Assembly (NCBI RefSeq): GCF_033473495.1
Contig: NC_088938.1
Span: 682,001-746,000, forward strand
Direction: 5' to 3'
Length of the DNA: 64,000 nt
Source: Cercospora beticola
Lineage: Eukaryota; Ascomycota; Dothideomycetes; Mycosphaerellales; Mycosphaerellaceae
Shown here: piece after piece, positions 22,901 to 33,150 of the stretch
Position numbering within the stretch: the stretch's first letter is position 1
Layout: each line of letters starts with the position of its first letter
Position numbers and translations under genes: made by a program
The notes under the pieces: model-generated
Told to the model about the DNA's origin: nothing
Seen by the model: the letters and a program-made list of their open reading frames with translations, nothing else
Database searches by the model: none

Positions 22901-23431
22901 CACATGCCGCAGGGAGCTAGTGAGCCGGAGGACGAGGACGAGGATGACGATGAAACAGAAACAGCAGGCGGCTTCATTGCCGATGATGAAGAAGTTGACG
23001 CGCCAGCGTCGAAGAAGGCGCATGTTGAAAGACATGCCGTGTCCAAACCACCGAAAAGCACCGCTAAGCCAAACGGCCGGCGTTCTTCCAGGAAAGCTAT
23101 CGTCTCTACAACCACCAGTGACGAAGATGCCTTATCCTCATTGTCAGAGCTTGAGGAGACAGACGATGGAGTGGCAAGAGAAGAGGAAACTCCAGCATTA
23201 CGCCGGGAACGAAGCTCTCCCCAGGTTGTCATACCATTGACCAAGAAGCCCGTGAAGCCAGCCAAACGCGTTTCCCGAGCACGAGTCGCGAAAAAAGCAA
23301 CGCCGACGAAAAGTCAATATTTTAACCACGAAAGCGATCACCAGGGAGACGAGAACGAAGAAGATGACAGCGAGCCAGAAGTTGTCAAGCCATCACGCAC
23401 AACGGCGAGAACCAGATCGAAGAGATCCTAG
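19919..23431 (+). CDS. Rad4/XPC-family DNA damage recognition protein
   Basis: The intronless 1170-residue protein has an acidic N-terminus with basic NLS-like clusters, then a transglutaminase-like fold: the FVALLRGIGLEARMVANLQP block near residues 345-365 and DLAFPTYWAEVCSPVSHKWIPVDP near 487-510. The three beta-hairpin domains follow from about residue 640 to 845: REEAILPGAKPVKTF with YKRSDVVNCKTVESWHKEGR, then DQTDWIIPPPIENGVIPKN, then HLPLKGSAKICRKLEIDYAEACTGF. An acidic and Ser-rich tail ends in a basic RTRSKRS. XPC/Rad4 flips out damaged nucleotides and starts global-genome nucleotide excision repair. The order and spacing of blocks are normal. Confidence 0.93.
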   Translation: MPPFVSRKRHSDGASPPPPAKRAATTKAKSASKQAKATLFDAADTPRKTKSAAETKKFLESLDDDDDDVSLSEVDSDEFEDVPPAKRQKMAANDEERDDESDEDDDGMDWEDATAHPVASSSKPEPEIGDISVSLNEEGGYIEPEISLATGKKGPSKRERQFRVLTHCLHVQSLMWHNTVRNSWLNDKEVQSILVNGLGDGVKREITRWRENMGTLTKEELDAKKSAAAKVKARKEKKGKETSKTRDWGYETAHLEQGVPNLSQGDPLLRLLKVVTAYWRKRFTVTAPAFRKQGYMPLKRLREEIKHWEKNREDCDEHGERIENIEAFRKLAKSCEGSRDVGAQLFVALLRGIGLEARMVANLQPAGTGFSKAEEANEKKSKQTKKTEVNLDATAWEGEADSTSQKKAKTSKKAPPKLKNEKPNRKSSRGNKSEPIQLEDSDSALSEPPSDLDNATQDDLDHDDDDDLSIIDVTPATRKKPGKKYDCDLAFPTYWAEVCSPVSHKWIPVDPIVLSTIASTDELLQTFEPRGKKAENAKQVICYTIAHNSDGSAKDVTVRYIKKHQLPGKTKGMRILAEKVPIYNKRGKVKKYESYDWFRTVMSPYDRPQKRRTTADDLEEQTDLKPFKPAKEVKEIEKESLQWYKQSAEFVLEQHLRREEAILPGAKPVKTFIAGKGDKAVEHPVYKRSDVVNCKTVESWHKEGRAVKVGEQPMKHVAVRAVTIVRKREMEEHFREHGEKLQQGLYGWDQTDWIIPPPIENGVIPKNAFGNMDVYVPTMVPEGAVHLPLKGSAKICRKLEIDYAEACTGFEFGKQRAVPVLTGVVVAEEHEILVRDAWKEHQKEVKRKEDVKRTAAALHWWRKMVMGMRIVERMRAEYNETSGDPDASNPFARKGAEGRKAEADLDEDAGAGGFFRPGHDEEEVPQTSRRDVDAKPPSEEDGGGGFFAESEDEAPEHHAADDGLLVEEDPDGADTSLRSSVAAMPFTPMSLQSAHMPQGASEPEDEDEDDDETETAGGFIADDEEVDAPASKKAHVERHAVSKPPKSTAKPNGRRSSRKAIVSTTTSDEDALSSLSELEETDDGVAREEETPALRRERSSPQVVIPLTKKPVKPAKRVSRARVAKKATPTKSQYFNHESDHQGDENEEDDSEPEVVKPSRTTARTRSKRS

Positions 23432-24472
23432 GCCCGCTGTCTAAGCACACTATCCACGATTCTGCCAGCGAACCAGGCGTGTCCGCATATGTATGTATAG
23501 CGAAGGAAACCATGTACCGTCTAGCGACTGTTTCGCTAATCCAGTTCTGTTGACAAGTCCTCCGGTTCCTTCACGAAGAGACTTGTTGTCACGTGCGGGC
23601 GCCTGGGCTGGTCTCATGAAAGAGGTCGAAGTGTATTCGTATTGTAACATGTTCACAGGACTATTGCGAAGTGACGCCAACGAAGCGCGAGAGTTCGCAT
23701 TCCGGCTCGTGCGTGACGTGAGATATCCTGCGCAGCCGTGTCTGCGCCGAGATTTACTCTTCGGACTTTATTACCTCAAGGCTGTCACCGCCCATTGAGT
23801 CTCGCCGATGTGATTATGCGGTGTGCCGATGGCACTCAGCTCATTGCACGTCGTCCACGTCAAGCAGAACGGACACAGTCGGATAAACAGGCACGAGGGC
23901 GAATGGAAATTCGATGCGAGAAGATCGATCAGCAACAGGATATTCTATGCGAAGACTGTTGACAGAAACAGGAACTTTCAACATGTACCGCGCCACACGA
24001 TGCCACAGTTGCTCCGAATTCCTTATCCCATGTCGAGCAGGCACGGATCCAAACTGTACGTCCCGTGGTGCAATCGAAGTTGAAGGACCCAGCTGTCCAC
24101 AGTCGTCTGCAGCTGGCTTTCAATTGCCACATTGTCTTGGATCCTCATCATCAGGTTACCGATGATAAAGGTCTTTCTGCAAGCTGTTTTACGTCAACCA
24201 ACCGGAGAAACTCGAGCAAGTTTGACGGCAACCGTCGGCTACTGTCCATTGTATAGTACATGCCATTAGTCCTACGCTCGTACCGAACAGGGCATTCCAT
24301 GAATAGACTCCAGACTAATAAGCGTTACTACTAGTTTCACCTACCCTGCGACCATTCGGGTTTATCTATAAACCCTATTCTATAGCGGTAGACCGCATTG
24401 TACCGCGTTTGTGTCCTCCATCATCGAAGACTCCGTATCGCCTGTTGCGCTACTCGTTCATGATCAGTCATC
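23432..24472. other. Intergenic, no supported gene
   Basis: About 1 kb with short ORFs only. Near 24320-24410 the sequence is rich in TA steps (CTATAAACC, CTATTCTATAG) and probably contains the core promoter of the F-box gene. Confidence 0.4.
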
Positions 24473-25855
24473 ATGTTCAAACTACCCCCCGAGATCCTAC
24501 ATCTCGTGTGTCAGCACTGCGACACGCGTGATGTTCGCACACTACGACAGGTCTCGTCAGAGATCAAAGTCATTGCGGACGAGTACATGCTGAAATCATT
24601 GCGATTGTCCTTCGACCGTCAAGAATTTTCTGAGCTTGCGGTGTTCATCAGTAACAACCCGAATGCTGCAAAGCAGATCTCGAAGATCCATTTCCAAGCC
24701 GATCGGTTACCTATCGTCTCCTGTCAAGAAGAATGGGAACGATGCAGATTGAAGACGATCTGCGATGAAGCCATCCTGCGCGGCGAACTACAGAGCGCAG
24801 AACACAGCTCTCATGACGAACCTGATAGCGACATGGAACGAACGCATCGAGGCTTCCAAGTATTCGAAATCATGCAGCGCGAAACATCGAAATATAACCA
24901 AGAAGAGGTGAATCAAGCGTGGACATCTTTCCAAGACGTGATGCAAGATCAGCAGTCCATGGATCGTGAGAGTGAAGTCTATCACTGCATGGCCGACCTC
25001 TTCAAGAACTGCCGACGTCTCGATACTATCACTCTCACCCTCAAAGATCGCACGCAGAGCGAGCCCTTTCGATGGCGACGACAGGAATCCTATGCACGCG
25101 GAATGGTACGACCTTGGGGAGATGATGGTAGTTGGAGTCCGAACACGAGAGTCCTCGATCAGATTCTCCTCGCTGCTTACACGACTGGTACAAAATTACG
25201 AGAGCTGAACGTGATGCCGATATCCTATCAGTTTTTTGGACAAAAAGGAGCGTTGATAGAGAAGTTATGCGAGCCGATTAAGGACTTAAGGAAGATCCAG
25301 ATCCAAATCAATGATAATTTTGGGATTGACCGGGAAGTAGAATTGGAAGATGGAATGCTAAGGTCTGCGGAGGCGAGGTGTCATCCATTCGCACACCCAC
25401 GTCATTTTGGTTCGACGTTAAGACCTTTTCAACTTCCTGTTACGGCGGCGATGGAGGCTACGAGGGTTATTGATGCCTTGAATGATGGGAGAGTTTATGA
25501 GTTTCTTGGAAGAGCACAGGGGTTGGAGGAGTTGGTGTTTCATGGTCCGGACACGGGTATTGGATTTGCGAAGATGGATCTCAAGGCTATTGTGGGGGAA
25601 TGTCCTTGGAAGGAGCTGAGGTTCGTGTGTCTTACGAGGTTTGAATGCACGGAGGATGAACTTGTTGGATTTGTGGGGAAATGTGGTTCCACGCTTCGGG
25701 GACTTTGTTTGGCGGATGTGTTTCTGACTGAGGGGGAGTGGAAGAGTTGTTTTCGGAGCATGGCGAGCGGTTTGGAGAAGGGGACTTGTGTTGAGTTGAA
25801 GGGGCGATTTGGGAGCTTGCAGGCTGAGCGGGAAATTCTGATGGCAGGGCATTGA
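24473..25855 (+). CDS. F-box domain protein
   Basis: The 460-residue, single-exon protein begins directly with an F-box (FKLPPEILHLVCQHCDTRDVRTLRQV, residues 2-28, continuing to about 45). A long region of Leu-spaced segments follows, of the kind seen in fungal F-box proteins with degenerate repeats. Known F-box proteins bind Skp1 and bring substrates to an SCF ubiquitin ligase; the substrate is not predictable here. The second half shifts towards G/T-ending codons (25480 onward). The start has a normal context and lies close behind a TA-rich promoter. Confidence 0.75.
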   Translation: MFKLPPEILHLVCQHCDTRDVRTLRQVSSEIKVIADEYMLKSLRLSFDRQEFSELAVFISNNPNAAKQISKIHFQADRLPIVSCQEEWERCRLKTICDEAILRGELQSAEHSSHDEPDSDMERTHRGFQVFEIMQRETSKYNQEEVNQAWTSFQDVMQDQQSMDRESEVYHCMADLFKNCRRLDTITLTLKDRTQSEPFRWRRQESYARGMVRPWGDDGSWSPNTRVLDQILLAAYTTGTKLRELNVMPISYQFFGQKGALIEKLCEPIKDLRKIQIQINDNFGIDREVELEDGMLRSAEARCHPFAHPRHFGSTLRPFQLPVTAAMEATRVIDALNDGRVYEFLGRAQGLEELVFHGPDTGIGFAKMDLKAIVGECPWKELRFVCLTRFECTEDELVGFVGKCGSTLRGLCLADVFLTEGEWKSCFRSMASGLEKGTCVELKGRFGSLQAEREILMAGH

Positions 25856-26132
25856 TATTCTTCTGGAGAACGGTCGATCAGGTATCTCCAGACTGAGGTG
25901 TGAATGGAAAGTGTGGTTTATCACGACTCGTCCGCGCTGTCATCCCTCCTTCTGCGAAATGGTGGCCTTTGAGATGTAGGATCATGAGCTGTATGTTGGC
26001 GCAAAGGATTGACAGCTCGCTGCACGTAGGTGTTACACACGGACATGCGGAGTTTAGAAGCTCTACCGCCGCCTCCTTGAAGATGATAAATGCCATGAGC
26101 TGAGCTTTTGATCCTGCTATTCTGTTCCCCAG

Positions 26133-27238
26133 TCGAGCTCTATCAACAATAACGACTCCCAAAGTTCTCCTGACAGGTGCCACAGGCTACCTAGGCGGCA
26201 CCCTTCTCGCCCACCTAGTTGCCTCTGAACACCCAGCCTTGAAAGACATAACATACACCTGCATCATTCGAGGCGAGGCTCGTATTCCCAAGCTGAAGGC
26301 AGCCTACGGCGACCGTGTCAAAATCGAAGTCGTTGACAGTCTCGATGACATCGGGCGCACCGCAGACATCGCCTCGCAGCACCACATCGTCATCAATGCC
26401 GCCATTTCCTTCCACGTTGAGAGTGCCCTCGCCTTAATCCGCGGTCTCTCTCGACGACAAGAACAAGAAGACAACAAAAAAGTTCTTATGCTCCACACCT
26501 CCGGGACCTCAAACCTCGCCGACCGCCCCATCACAAACCCAAGCTCGAGCCCACCTCGCGAATTCGACGACACCCAAGATGACATTTATACCTTCCTCCA
26601 AAAGGAAGAGTCTGGCATTCCTTACCCCCAACGAACAACTGAACTCGCCGTACTAGACGCCGCCGCAAATCATCCCAAAATGGTAGCACTCAGCATCATG
26701 CCTCCAACCATTTTCGGCACTGGTACAGGAATCTTCAATACACGAAGTGTACAGGTCCCAGCGTACGTGAATGGCGCGCTGAAACACGGCAAAGTTGTCA
26801 TGGTCGGTACGGGCGGTGCGCAGCTAGATCATGTACATGTCGAAGATCTTGCGGAGTTGTATGCGCTCGTTTTGGTGGAGTTCATTGAGGACGGTGGGGA
26901 GAAATTGCCGAGGGGCAGAGAAGCGATTATTTTTGCAGAGAATGGGAGACATTCGTGGGGAGAGGCTGCGCAGGGAATTGCGGATACTGGGTTTGAGATG
27001 GGAGTGCTGGGGAGTAGAGAGGTTGAGTCTGTGACGCTGGCGGAAGGGGCAAAATTGTTTGCTGGAGGATTGATTCCCGAGGGGAATGAGGAGTTGATTT
27101 GAGGTGAGTTTGTCGAGTAATGGGTTGACGAAGGCGAGTTTTGCGCGGGAGCGGCTGGAATGGAGGCCCAGAAGGGATCAGGAAGAGTGGGTGCGAGGTT
27201 TGAAGGAGGAGATGGAGCGGTCGATCGAAGCGAGATGA
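26133..27238 (+). pseudogene. NAD(P)-binding Rossmann (extended SDR/NmrA-like) gene, apparently damaged
   Basis: The frame contains an intact dinucleotide-binding motif (VLLTGATGYLGG, coded near 26160), an HIVINAA strand, PPTIFGTGTG and DHVHVEDLAELY, the order of atypical SDR epimerase-like proteins. Two defects are seen. First, the frame has no ATG between its upstream stop at 26101 and the Rossmann motif; a splice acceptor CCCCAG at 26127-26132 suggests a 5' exon that I could not find. Second, the frame ends at 27102, but family-like C-terminal sequence (ARERLEWRP, then EEWVRGLKEEM) continues in another frame to 27238, with no intron able to join them. A sequencing error or a real frameshift would both explain this. 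Confidence 0.5.
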
Positions 27239-27302
27239 GCTTGTCAAGATCTGTGACGGGAGCAGGGAAAGAAGTGGTCATCAGCACTTCACAATATTGA
27301 CA

Positions 27303-29661
27303 TTATACCTCTTCTGTGTCTACAGTGGCCACTTCTTCGTAGCCGCCGCGTCGGTAGTTCATGCCGCCGCGAGGTACATCGTACATGATTGCGTAGTCAA
27401 CGATCTCGCCATTTAGGAGACCTTTGTTGACGGGCTTCCTTCCAAATACGGGCCCGTCCATCCAGAAATCTTGGCAATTCCGTAATATTCCTCTCGTGAA
27501 CGGATTCGTGCGTTTCGGTTGCTTCTGTTTCTTGTTTTTGTGGCCTTTGTAGCCTGAGAAGGCGATCGCAATGAAGACATCAGCTCCTATCATCTTTCCA
27601 CACCTCGTAAGAAAGCCTTCTTTTTTCTTGAGCTTGTGGCCGTGTCCGGTTGGGTTGGGACCGCCACCACTACTGTCTAGCTGTGCAGATTCGACGTTCA
27701 TCGTACCAGCAGCAACAGCCGTCATTAGTGGGTTGACGTGATCAGTATTTCGCATGCTTTCGTATGTAGTGATGTTACGTGCGACTTGGTAGAAGTGCAC
27801 GAATAGAAGCATGAATGTCCAGGTAAGCTGAAGTGAGCCCCAAGCATTCGTGATTATTGTAAGCGGATCTTTTGAGAATTCCGCGCAAAGCTCGGCTCTC
27901 AGGAACGTGCAAGTAGCGTCTTTCGGAGCAGGTAATACGTCCAGATCTGATGCCATCAGCGTCGAGTCAAAGCAAGATCATTTTTGACACTTACATGCAA
28001 GGGTGAGCTGGATCAGGAACCCGATGCCTACGATCAAGAATAGCACATACAAGATGAAGTGCTTGTGGTTGTTGACAGCCACACAATTATCGACCCAGGG
28101 GCAGTGGCTAGGATGTGTTAGTCGTGCCTTCTCTAACTCAAGGGCAGCTCAACTCACTGGTCTTCTCTGGCTACGCACCGACCGCAACGCCGGCAATGCT
28201 TACTCCGAAGTGGTTTTCGTATCATACAGGTCGTACAAAAGTGGGTCTCATTGAAAGCAGTATGTTCAACAAGCTCATCAATCGTTTTCTTGGTCTGGCC
28301 TCGACTCGCGCTTTTAGGGATGAATCCAGGATCTGCCGTCATCGTCATGAAATAGAAATATGTACAGAGGCCGTAACTTGTCGCGAAAAGCAGGTTGAGG
28401 AGAAAGTTGGTAGAGAGAGTATCTGGTGCGGTGTGAGTGAGCGTCGTCAACAGACGTATGCATTGACTTACTGGGGAGTATCTTGGTGATGTAGCGGACG
28501 CCAACCCAGAAGAGAGTACCTGCAAAGATGCCCGCGAGGAAAGGGGTTTTGTGCATCGTGTTCATGTCTGAAGGGGCCCAGCGTAGTGTTTTCGTGACTG
28601 CGTACTGCAAACCGTAGCCAACGACCAGTACACCAGGGATGGATACCCAGGGGTTCATATATGCCAACATGTGTAGTTGCAGCCCACCGAGCACGAAGGG
28701 CCATAGAAAGAAGAATCGCTTGAAGAACAACCTTCTGTCGTTGACGAATGGAATCGGAAATGCCAGAGGATTGCCAGACTCATCGTAACCGCATTCGATG
28801 AGTGCACGATGCCACATGCGCTCACTCTTCATCTTGGCAGCTGTTTCTGCCGGAGTATCGCCTTCAGTCTGTCCTTCTTGAGGCTTGCTTCGTACGAAAC
28901 GATCACTTCCGTACTCGATAAGCTTCAGAATGCTCATGTAGTTGCCCTTCACCAGCGCCCAGTGCAGAGCCGTGAAGCCCATATCATCTGTCGCATGTAC
29001 ATCTGCACCAAATCGCAACAATACATCGATGCATGCAGGGTAGCCCTTATACGCTGCCCACATCAACGAGGTATGGCCTTGCGCATCCGGTATGTCAACA
29101 GGTAGGTCTGGGTGATGTAACAGCATAATGAGCTGGTATACATTGCCATCGAGGGTCGCAGAGTGCAACAGATTGTATCCTTGATCATCTCGTATTAATG
29201 GGTCGGCTCCGCTGGCTAGGAGTAAGGATACGATTGGCAGGTTGAATCGCTTGCTCGCCCATAGTACTGGCGTCGCCTGTGCATCACCGCCCTTCGCGTT
29301 GACGTCGGCGCCGGACTGGATGAGGAAGTGGCATAGCGCATGGTGTCCGTTGATCGCAGCCCACTGACTCGCCGTCAGTCTATGTCTTTATGTGTCTGCC
29401 TCTTCATCGCGATGCTCGTACATGTAATGCTGTGATGCCCTGCTCATCGGTCGACTTGGCGCTGTATCGGCCGCTGTCGAAGAGCTTCTGGATCGATCGT
29501 AATTCCCCCAGTCGCGCCAATTGCATGAGGTCCGATTCGACGGGAAGACGCGGCGGGCTCGAGTCCAGATCGCTCAGCTCGACTTTGTCCAGCGTCTTTG
29601 ACGGCGAGTTGGGCGCGCTGCCCGAGTCTTTGCGGCCTGGAGAACTGTCGCGCGACGGCAT
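27303..29661 (-). CDS. AKR1: Akr1-like ankyrin-repeat DHHC palmitoyltransferase
   Basis: Five exons (29422-29661, 28472-29363, 28158-28422, 27995-28107, 27303-27946) join in frame to give 717 residues; the introns are 48-58 nt. The N-terminal tail is Ser/Pro-rich. About six ankyrin repeats follow (GITALHWAAINGHHALCHF, DAQATPVLWASKRFN, GHTSLMWAAYKGYPACIDVL, GFTALHWALVKGNYMSIL). Four membrane helices come next, with the CRD between them: HFCTTCMIRKPLRSKHCRRC, then DHHCPWVDNCV, where the catalytic DHHC is created exactly at the 28108-28157 splice junction. Akr1-type enzymes S-palmitoylate proteins at the Golgi. The splice-formed DHHC supports the model strongly. Confidence 0.93.
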
Positions 29662-29894
29662 GTTGAGGTGAAGAGCAGGAGAGGAGGTGCCTTACGGCGG
29701 CAGCGCCATATTGTTGGTCGCAACGTTGCTGGCGGATTCGCGAGACGATGGCACTTCGTATGGATTGTGGCTGCGAAAGTGGCTTTGACGGCAAGCACGG
29801 CCAAGACGGCCCATCGACGCGTGGCAAGTGCAGCCCGCCAGCTCCCCGAAGTTCTGCCACTGCACTCAGCTTGTTGCGGTAGACGACTTCACAC

Positions 29895-32036
29895 ATGGAT
29901 GACCAGTCTGCACGATTACCAGTCACAGGAAATGCTCCTGCTACTGGACCTCGAGCCTCGGAAGGCCTCTCTGTGACTGCCCCCAGCGAAGCTCCAACGC
30001 CTCATGGATTGTACAATTACAAGCCACTGGCTCAGGACAACAGCAACATACGAGTCTTGATAGTCAACCCAGGGAAGTTTGACGATGAAATCCAGATACA
30101 GCTGATGACCGTGCCGTTCAATGGCCCCAAGCGCAAGTTGCCCTACGAGGCATTGTCCTATACATGGGGCAGTCCGGAAGACCCCCAAGTCGTCCAAGTC
30201 AAGCTCAAAGACGCTTTTCAACTGATCACAGTGACTCGCAACTGCCTAGAAGCTATCAGATATCTACGCCGCAATGATAAACCAAGGATGGTCTGGATAG
30301 ATGCGATCTGCATTAACCAAGCTGACCTCGATGAGCGGGCTCGACAAGTTGCGATCATGAGAGATATCTATGCCAGAGCCTTGCGAGTCGTAGTCTGGAT
30401 TGGACCAGCATCGAGCGATAGTGGCCTGGCTTTCAGATGGATTGAATTAGTTCGCCGCGAGGTTTGGTATGATGTAACAACAATGGAGCTGCATCCTGTC
30501 ACGAGCGATTCCCGACGGGCCGACATGAAGGAGGTCCTGGCTAGTGAGGCCGAGCTGGAAGCATTTACCAATCTGATTGAACGGCCATACTTCGAGCGTC
30601 TGTGGGTGTGGCAAGAAGTCCGGATGGGTGGACAAAACGTGAAGCTTCAGTGCGGCAACGAAGAAACAACATTCGCATCACTTATGAACATCGTGAACTA
30701 CTGCTGTCGCAAGTTGGTGAAGGGAGACATAGGTGTGCGCCGACTGACTGCCCGTGGCAACTTCATACGCTTGCTTCCCTTGGCTGGGCAGTTTTCCAGC
30801 CTTGACGCGATCAACACGATGCGAATCTGCCAATGTGCGGACCCCCGGGATCGAATATACACTGCTCAAGCGTTCGCTCCTGGCTCTGCGGCCCTTCAGC
30901 TTGCAATCGATTACAGACGGGCAATATGGGAAGTCTACACCGAGTATACTCTTCGCCATCTCGTTTCGGTCAAGGACTTGGATTTCTTGCTCTACGTTGG
31001 CGACGACGTGCCTCATGAAAACGGAGTCTTGATAGACGACCTCCCGTCCTGGGTGCCTGATTGGTCCAGACAGAATACAGCAGAGCGATTGGCGCTGAGC
31101 TTTGCGAGCGGCACCTCAGCAGCCTCCATTGTTAGGCTTTCTCCAGATGAGCGGCGATTGACTGTTCGTGGAGTTCATGTTGGGAAAGTCGCCAAGACAC
31201 ACCCCATTGGAGTCAACTTACTCACCCACAAAAACTCAAACGTGTTTCGCAGGACTCTTCATGATGTACTCGAAGCTGCACTGCCAAAGGAGCTGAAATT
31301 ACAATCAGTCATCCCTCCGAATGCCGATCCGAAGATATGGCCGCAGGGCACAGACCGCAGTCTTTTCCTTCAGCTGGTTCGAGTACTGACCACCGACTCG
31401 TACGCTGAACATTATGTTCCCAATTCTAGCCGTCCGACATTTAAACAAGTCGAAAGGTTCGTTATCGAAGCACTTTGGAACATTGGCCCCGAAATCGTGA
31501 GCTTGGAAACAGCGTATGTGATCAAATCGTTCTACAACTGCCGTGGTCGATCTTTGTTCACTACTGGCGACGGGCAGCTCGGCTTGGGACCACACAATAT
31601 GCAAGAGGGGGACTGCATGGCTGTACTGCTTGGCTGCCCCGCCGTCATGATTCTTAGACCACAGGCTGATACTAACGACAACACCTACGAGGTAATCGGC
31701 AACGCCGTCTGTACCGGCTTGATGGACGGCGAGGCACTCTTGGGCCCTTTACCAGAGCAGTACGAGACTGTCAATGTCTTGAATGCGTCTTCCGGAGCTT
31801 ATCGCCCTGCTTTCCGGGACAAACCAACAGGTGAAGTCATCTATGAGGACCCTAGGCTCCCGCCACTGTCGCCAACGTGGAAGAACGTCACAGCGCAGAC
31901 TAATAATGAAGATGCGCCGTTGTGTTGGCGCAACCAGGAAACGAACGAATGGCGACATTATTTGCGAGATCCGAGACTTGATGCTGATGCACTGACAGGT
32001 CGCGGCTGTAACTTGCAGGAGTTTTGTCTTGTATGA
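29895..32036 (+). CDS. HET-domain protein
   Basis: The single-exon 713-residue protein has a HET domain from about residue 82: LPYEALSYTWGSPEDPQVV, then MVWIDAICINQADLDERARQV and ARALRVVVWIGPAS. These three blocks define the family known from vegetative incompatibility loci of filamentous ascomycetes. The C-terminal 450 residues carry the usual conserved companion region (ADPRDRIYTAQAF, DDLPSWVPDWS, GCPAVMILRP) without a second known domain. HET proteins trigger cell death after fusion of unlike strains; many copies in a genome have no tested role. It is divergent from the AKR1-like gene with 233 bp between starts. No NACHT or WD repeats are attached. Confidence 0.9.
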   Translation: MDDQSARLPVTGNAPATGPRASEGLSVTAPSEAPTPHGLYNYKPLAQDNSNIRVLIVNPGKFDDEIQIQLMTVPFNGPKRKLPYEALSYTWGSPEDPQVVQVKLKDAFQLITVTRNCLEAIRYLRRNDKPRMVWIDAICINQADLDERARQVAIMRDIYARALRVVVWIGPASSDSGLAFRWIELVRREVWYDVTTMELHPVTSDSRRADMKEVLASEAELEAFTNLIERPYFERLWVWQEVRMGGQNVKLQCGNEETTFASLMNIVNYCCRKLVKGDIGVRRLTARGNFIRLLPLAGQFSSLDAINTMRICQCADPRDRIYTAQAFAPGSAALQLAIDYRRAIWEVYTEYTLRHLVSVKDLDFLLYVGDDVPHENGVLIDDLPSWVPDWSRQNTAERLALSFASGTSAASIVRLSPDERRLTVRGVHVGKVAKTHPIGVNLLTHKNSNVFRRTLHDVLEAALPKELKLQSVIPPNADPKIWPQGTDRSLFLQLVRVLTTDSYAEHYVPNSSRPTFKQVERFVIEALWNIGPEIVSLETAYVIKSFYNCRGRSLFTTGDGQLGLGPHNMQEGDCMAVLLGCPAVMILRPQADTNDNTYEVIGNAVCTGLMDGEALLGPLPEQYETVNVLNASSGAYRPAFRDKPTGEVIYEDPRLPPLSPTWKNVTAQTNNEDAPLCWRNQETNEWRHYLRDPRLDADALTGRGCNLQEFCLV

Positions 32037-33150
32037 GGGACCGGTATCGGGTTGTTTCTGAGCAACCCCTTCAGCTCTAGCGTGGACTGGCACTGTAGTA
32101 GGCGCGTTGTACGGAAAGTACAGCTTCAGCTTTACTGGCTCAGATTGTGGTAAGTTAACCACAATGCATCACGAGGGACTTTTTCACAGTTGAATTTGGG
32201 TTTCTTTTGAACGAGCCTTGTGTGGCGAGAGTCCTTGGCATCCGATGCGCCCATGCGCCCACGCGCCCTACCTCGTGTCGCACCTGCACTTGATCAGTAA
32301 TAACAAAAAGTCAACATTCACTTCTCCGCTGTCTCCTTTTTCCATGTGCGAAGGAGAGAGCTGTCTTGGATTGCCGTTGCGCATCGACGTGAATTGCAAA
32401 CCACGCAACTTCACACTTTGACCAGTTGGGCGTGGACGTGGCCACCACCGCTACAGAAAGCCTTCAGAAGAACACACTGTGAAACATTGAGTCGGAAATC
32501 TCCCCGCCCTCGCGCGGCGGCCGCGAATCTGACAAGAACCCAGCTGCCACGAGCACGAGCATCATCCCAGCTCCTGCCTGAACGTGCAAAATACAGTAGC
32601 AAGACATCTCCGCTTAGTAATCAGTGGCTAGACCCGCCGCCGCGAGACTGGAGTCCGCAGTCTGCCGTCTGGAGACTGGAGACTGAGTAGAGCAGTCAAC
32701 ACTTATTTTTCTTCCATGCCAACGTGATTGACTAGGTCTGTAGAGCTCCCACGGCGTCTCACACTATCAACAGCCAGAAGATACTGATTGACATCTCTAG
32801 ATCGGCTGCCGAGCAGGGAGCCGATGCCCAGGACTCGATGTACAACCTGGTTTACCAAGCCGTACTGGAAAGACCAGGCTTATTTCCCTTCACAGGTACC
32901 GGAATATCCGTCTGATATATTCATCAGCCAGACTGCACGACGAAATTCTGAGAATCAGACCTTCCACATTCTTCACCAAAGCGACGTGTTTTGTTGTTGT
33001 CGGACAACCCCTCGCACCATCTCAGCTTCGTGAGCGTTGAGGTACACCGCGAGCATTTATTTAGCACTCTCGCGTGTTCGGAGCGTCCTGCCAATCCGGC
33101 AGTCTCCGATTTGTTCACTCATCACAAGCGACCTACACCGAGACGGGACC
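32037..33150. other. Intergenic, bZIP gene promoter side
   Basis: About 1.1 kb without a supported gene. The last 100-150 bp should contain the leader of the bZIP gene. Confidence 0.4.

Noticed and set aside
29895..32036. HET-domain protein as part of the RiPP cluster or of a toxin system
   Set aside because: It is 8 kb from the cluster with unrelated genes between, and no partner such as a NACHT protein or a SNARE-like het gene lies next to it.
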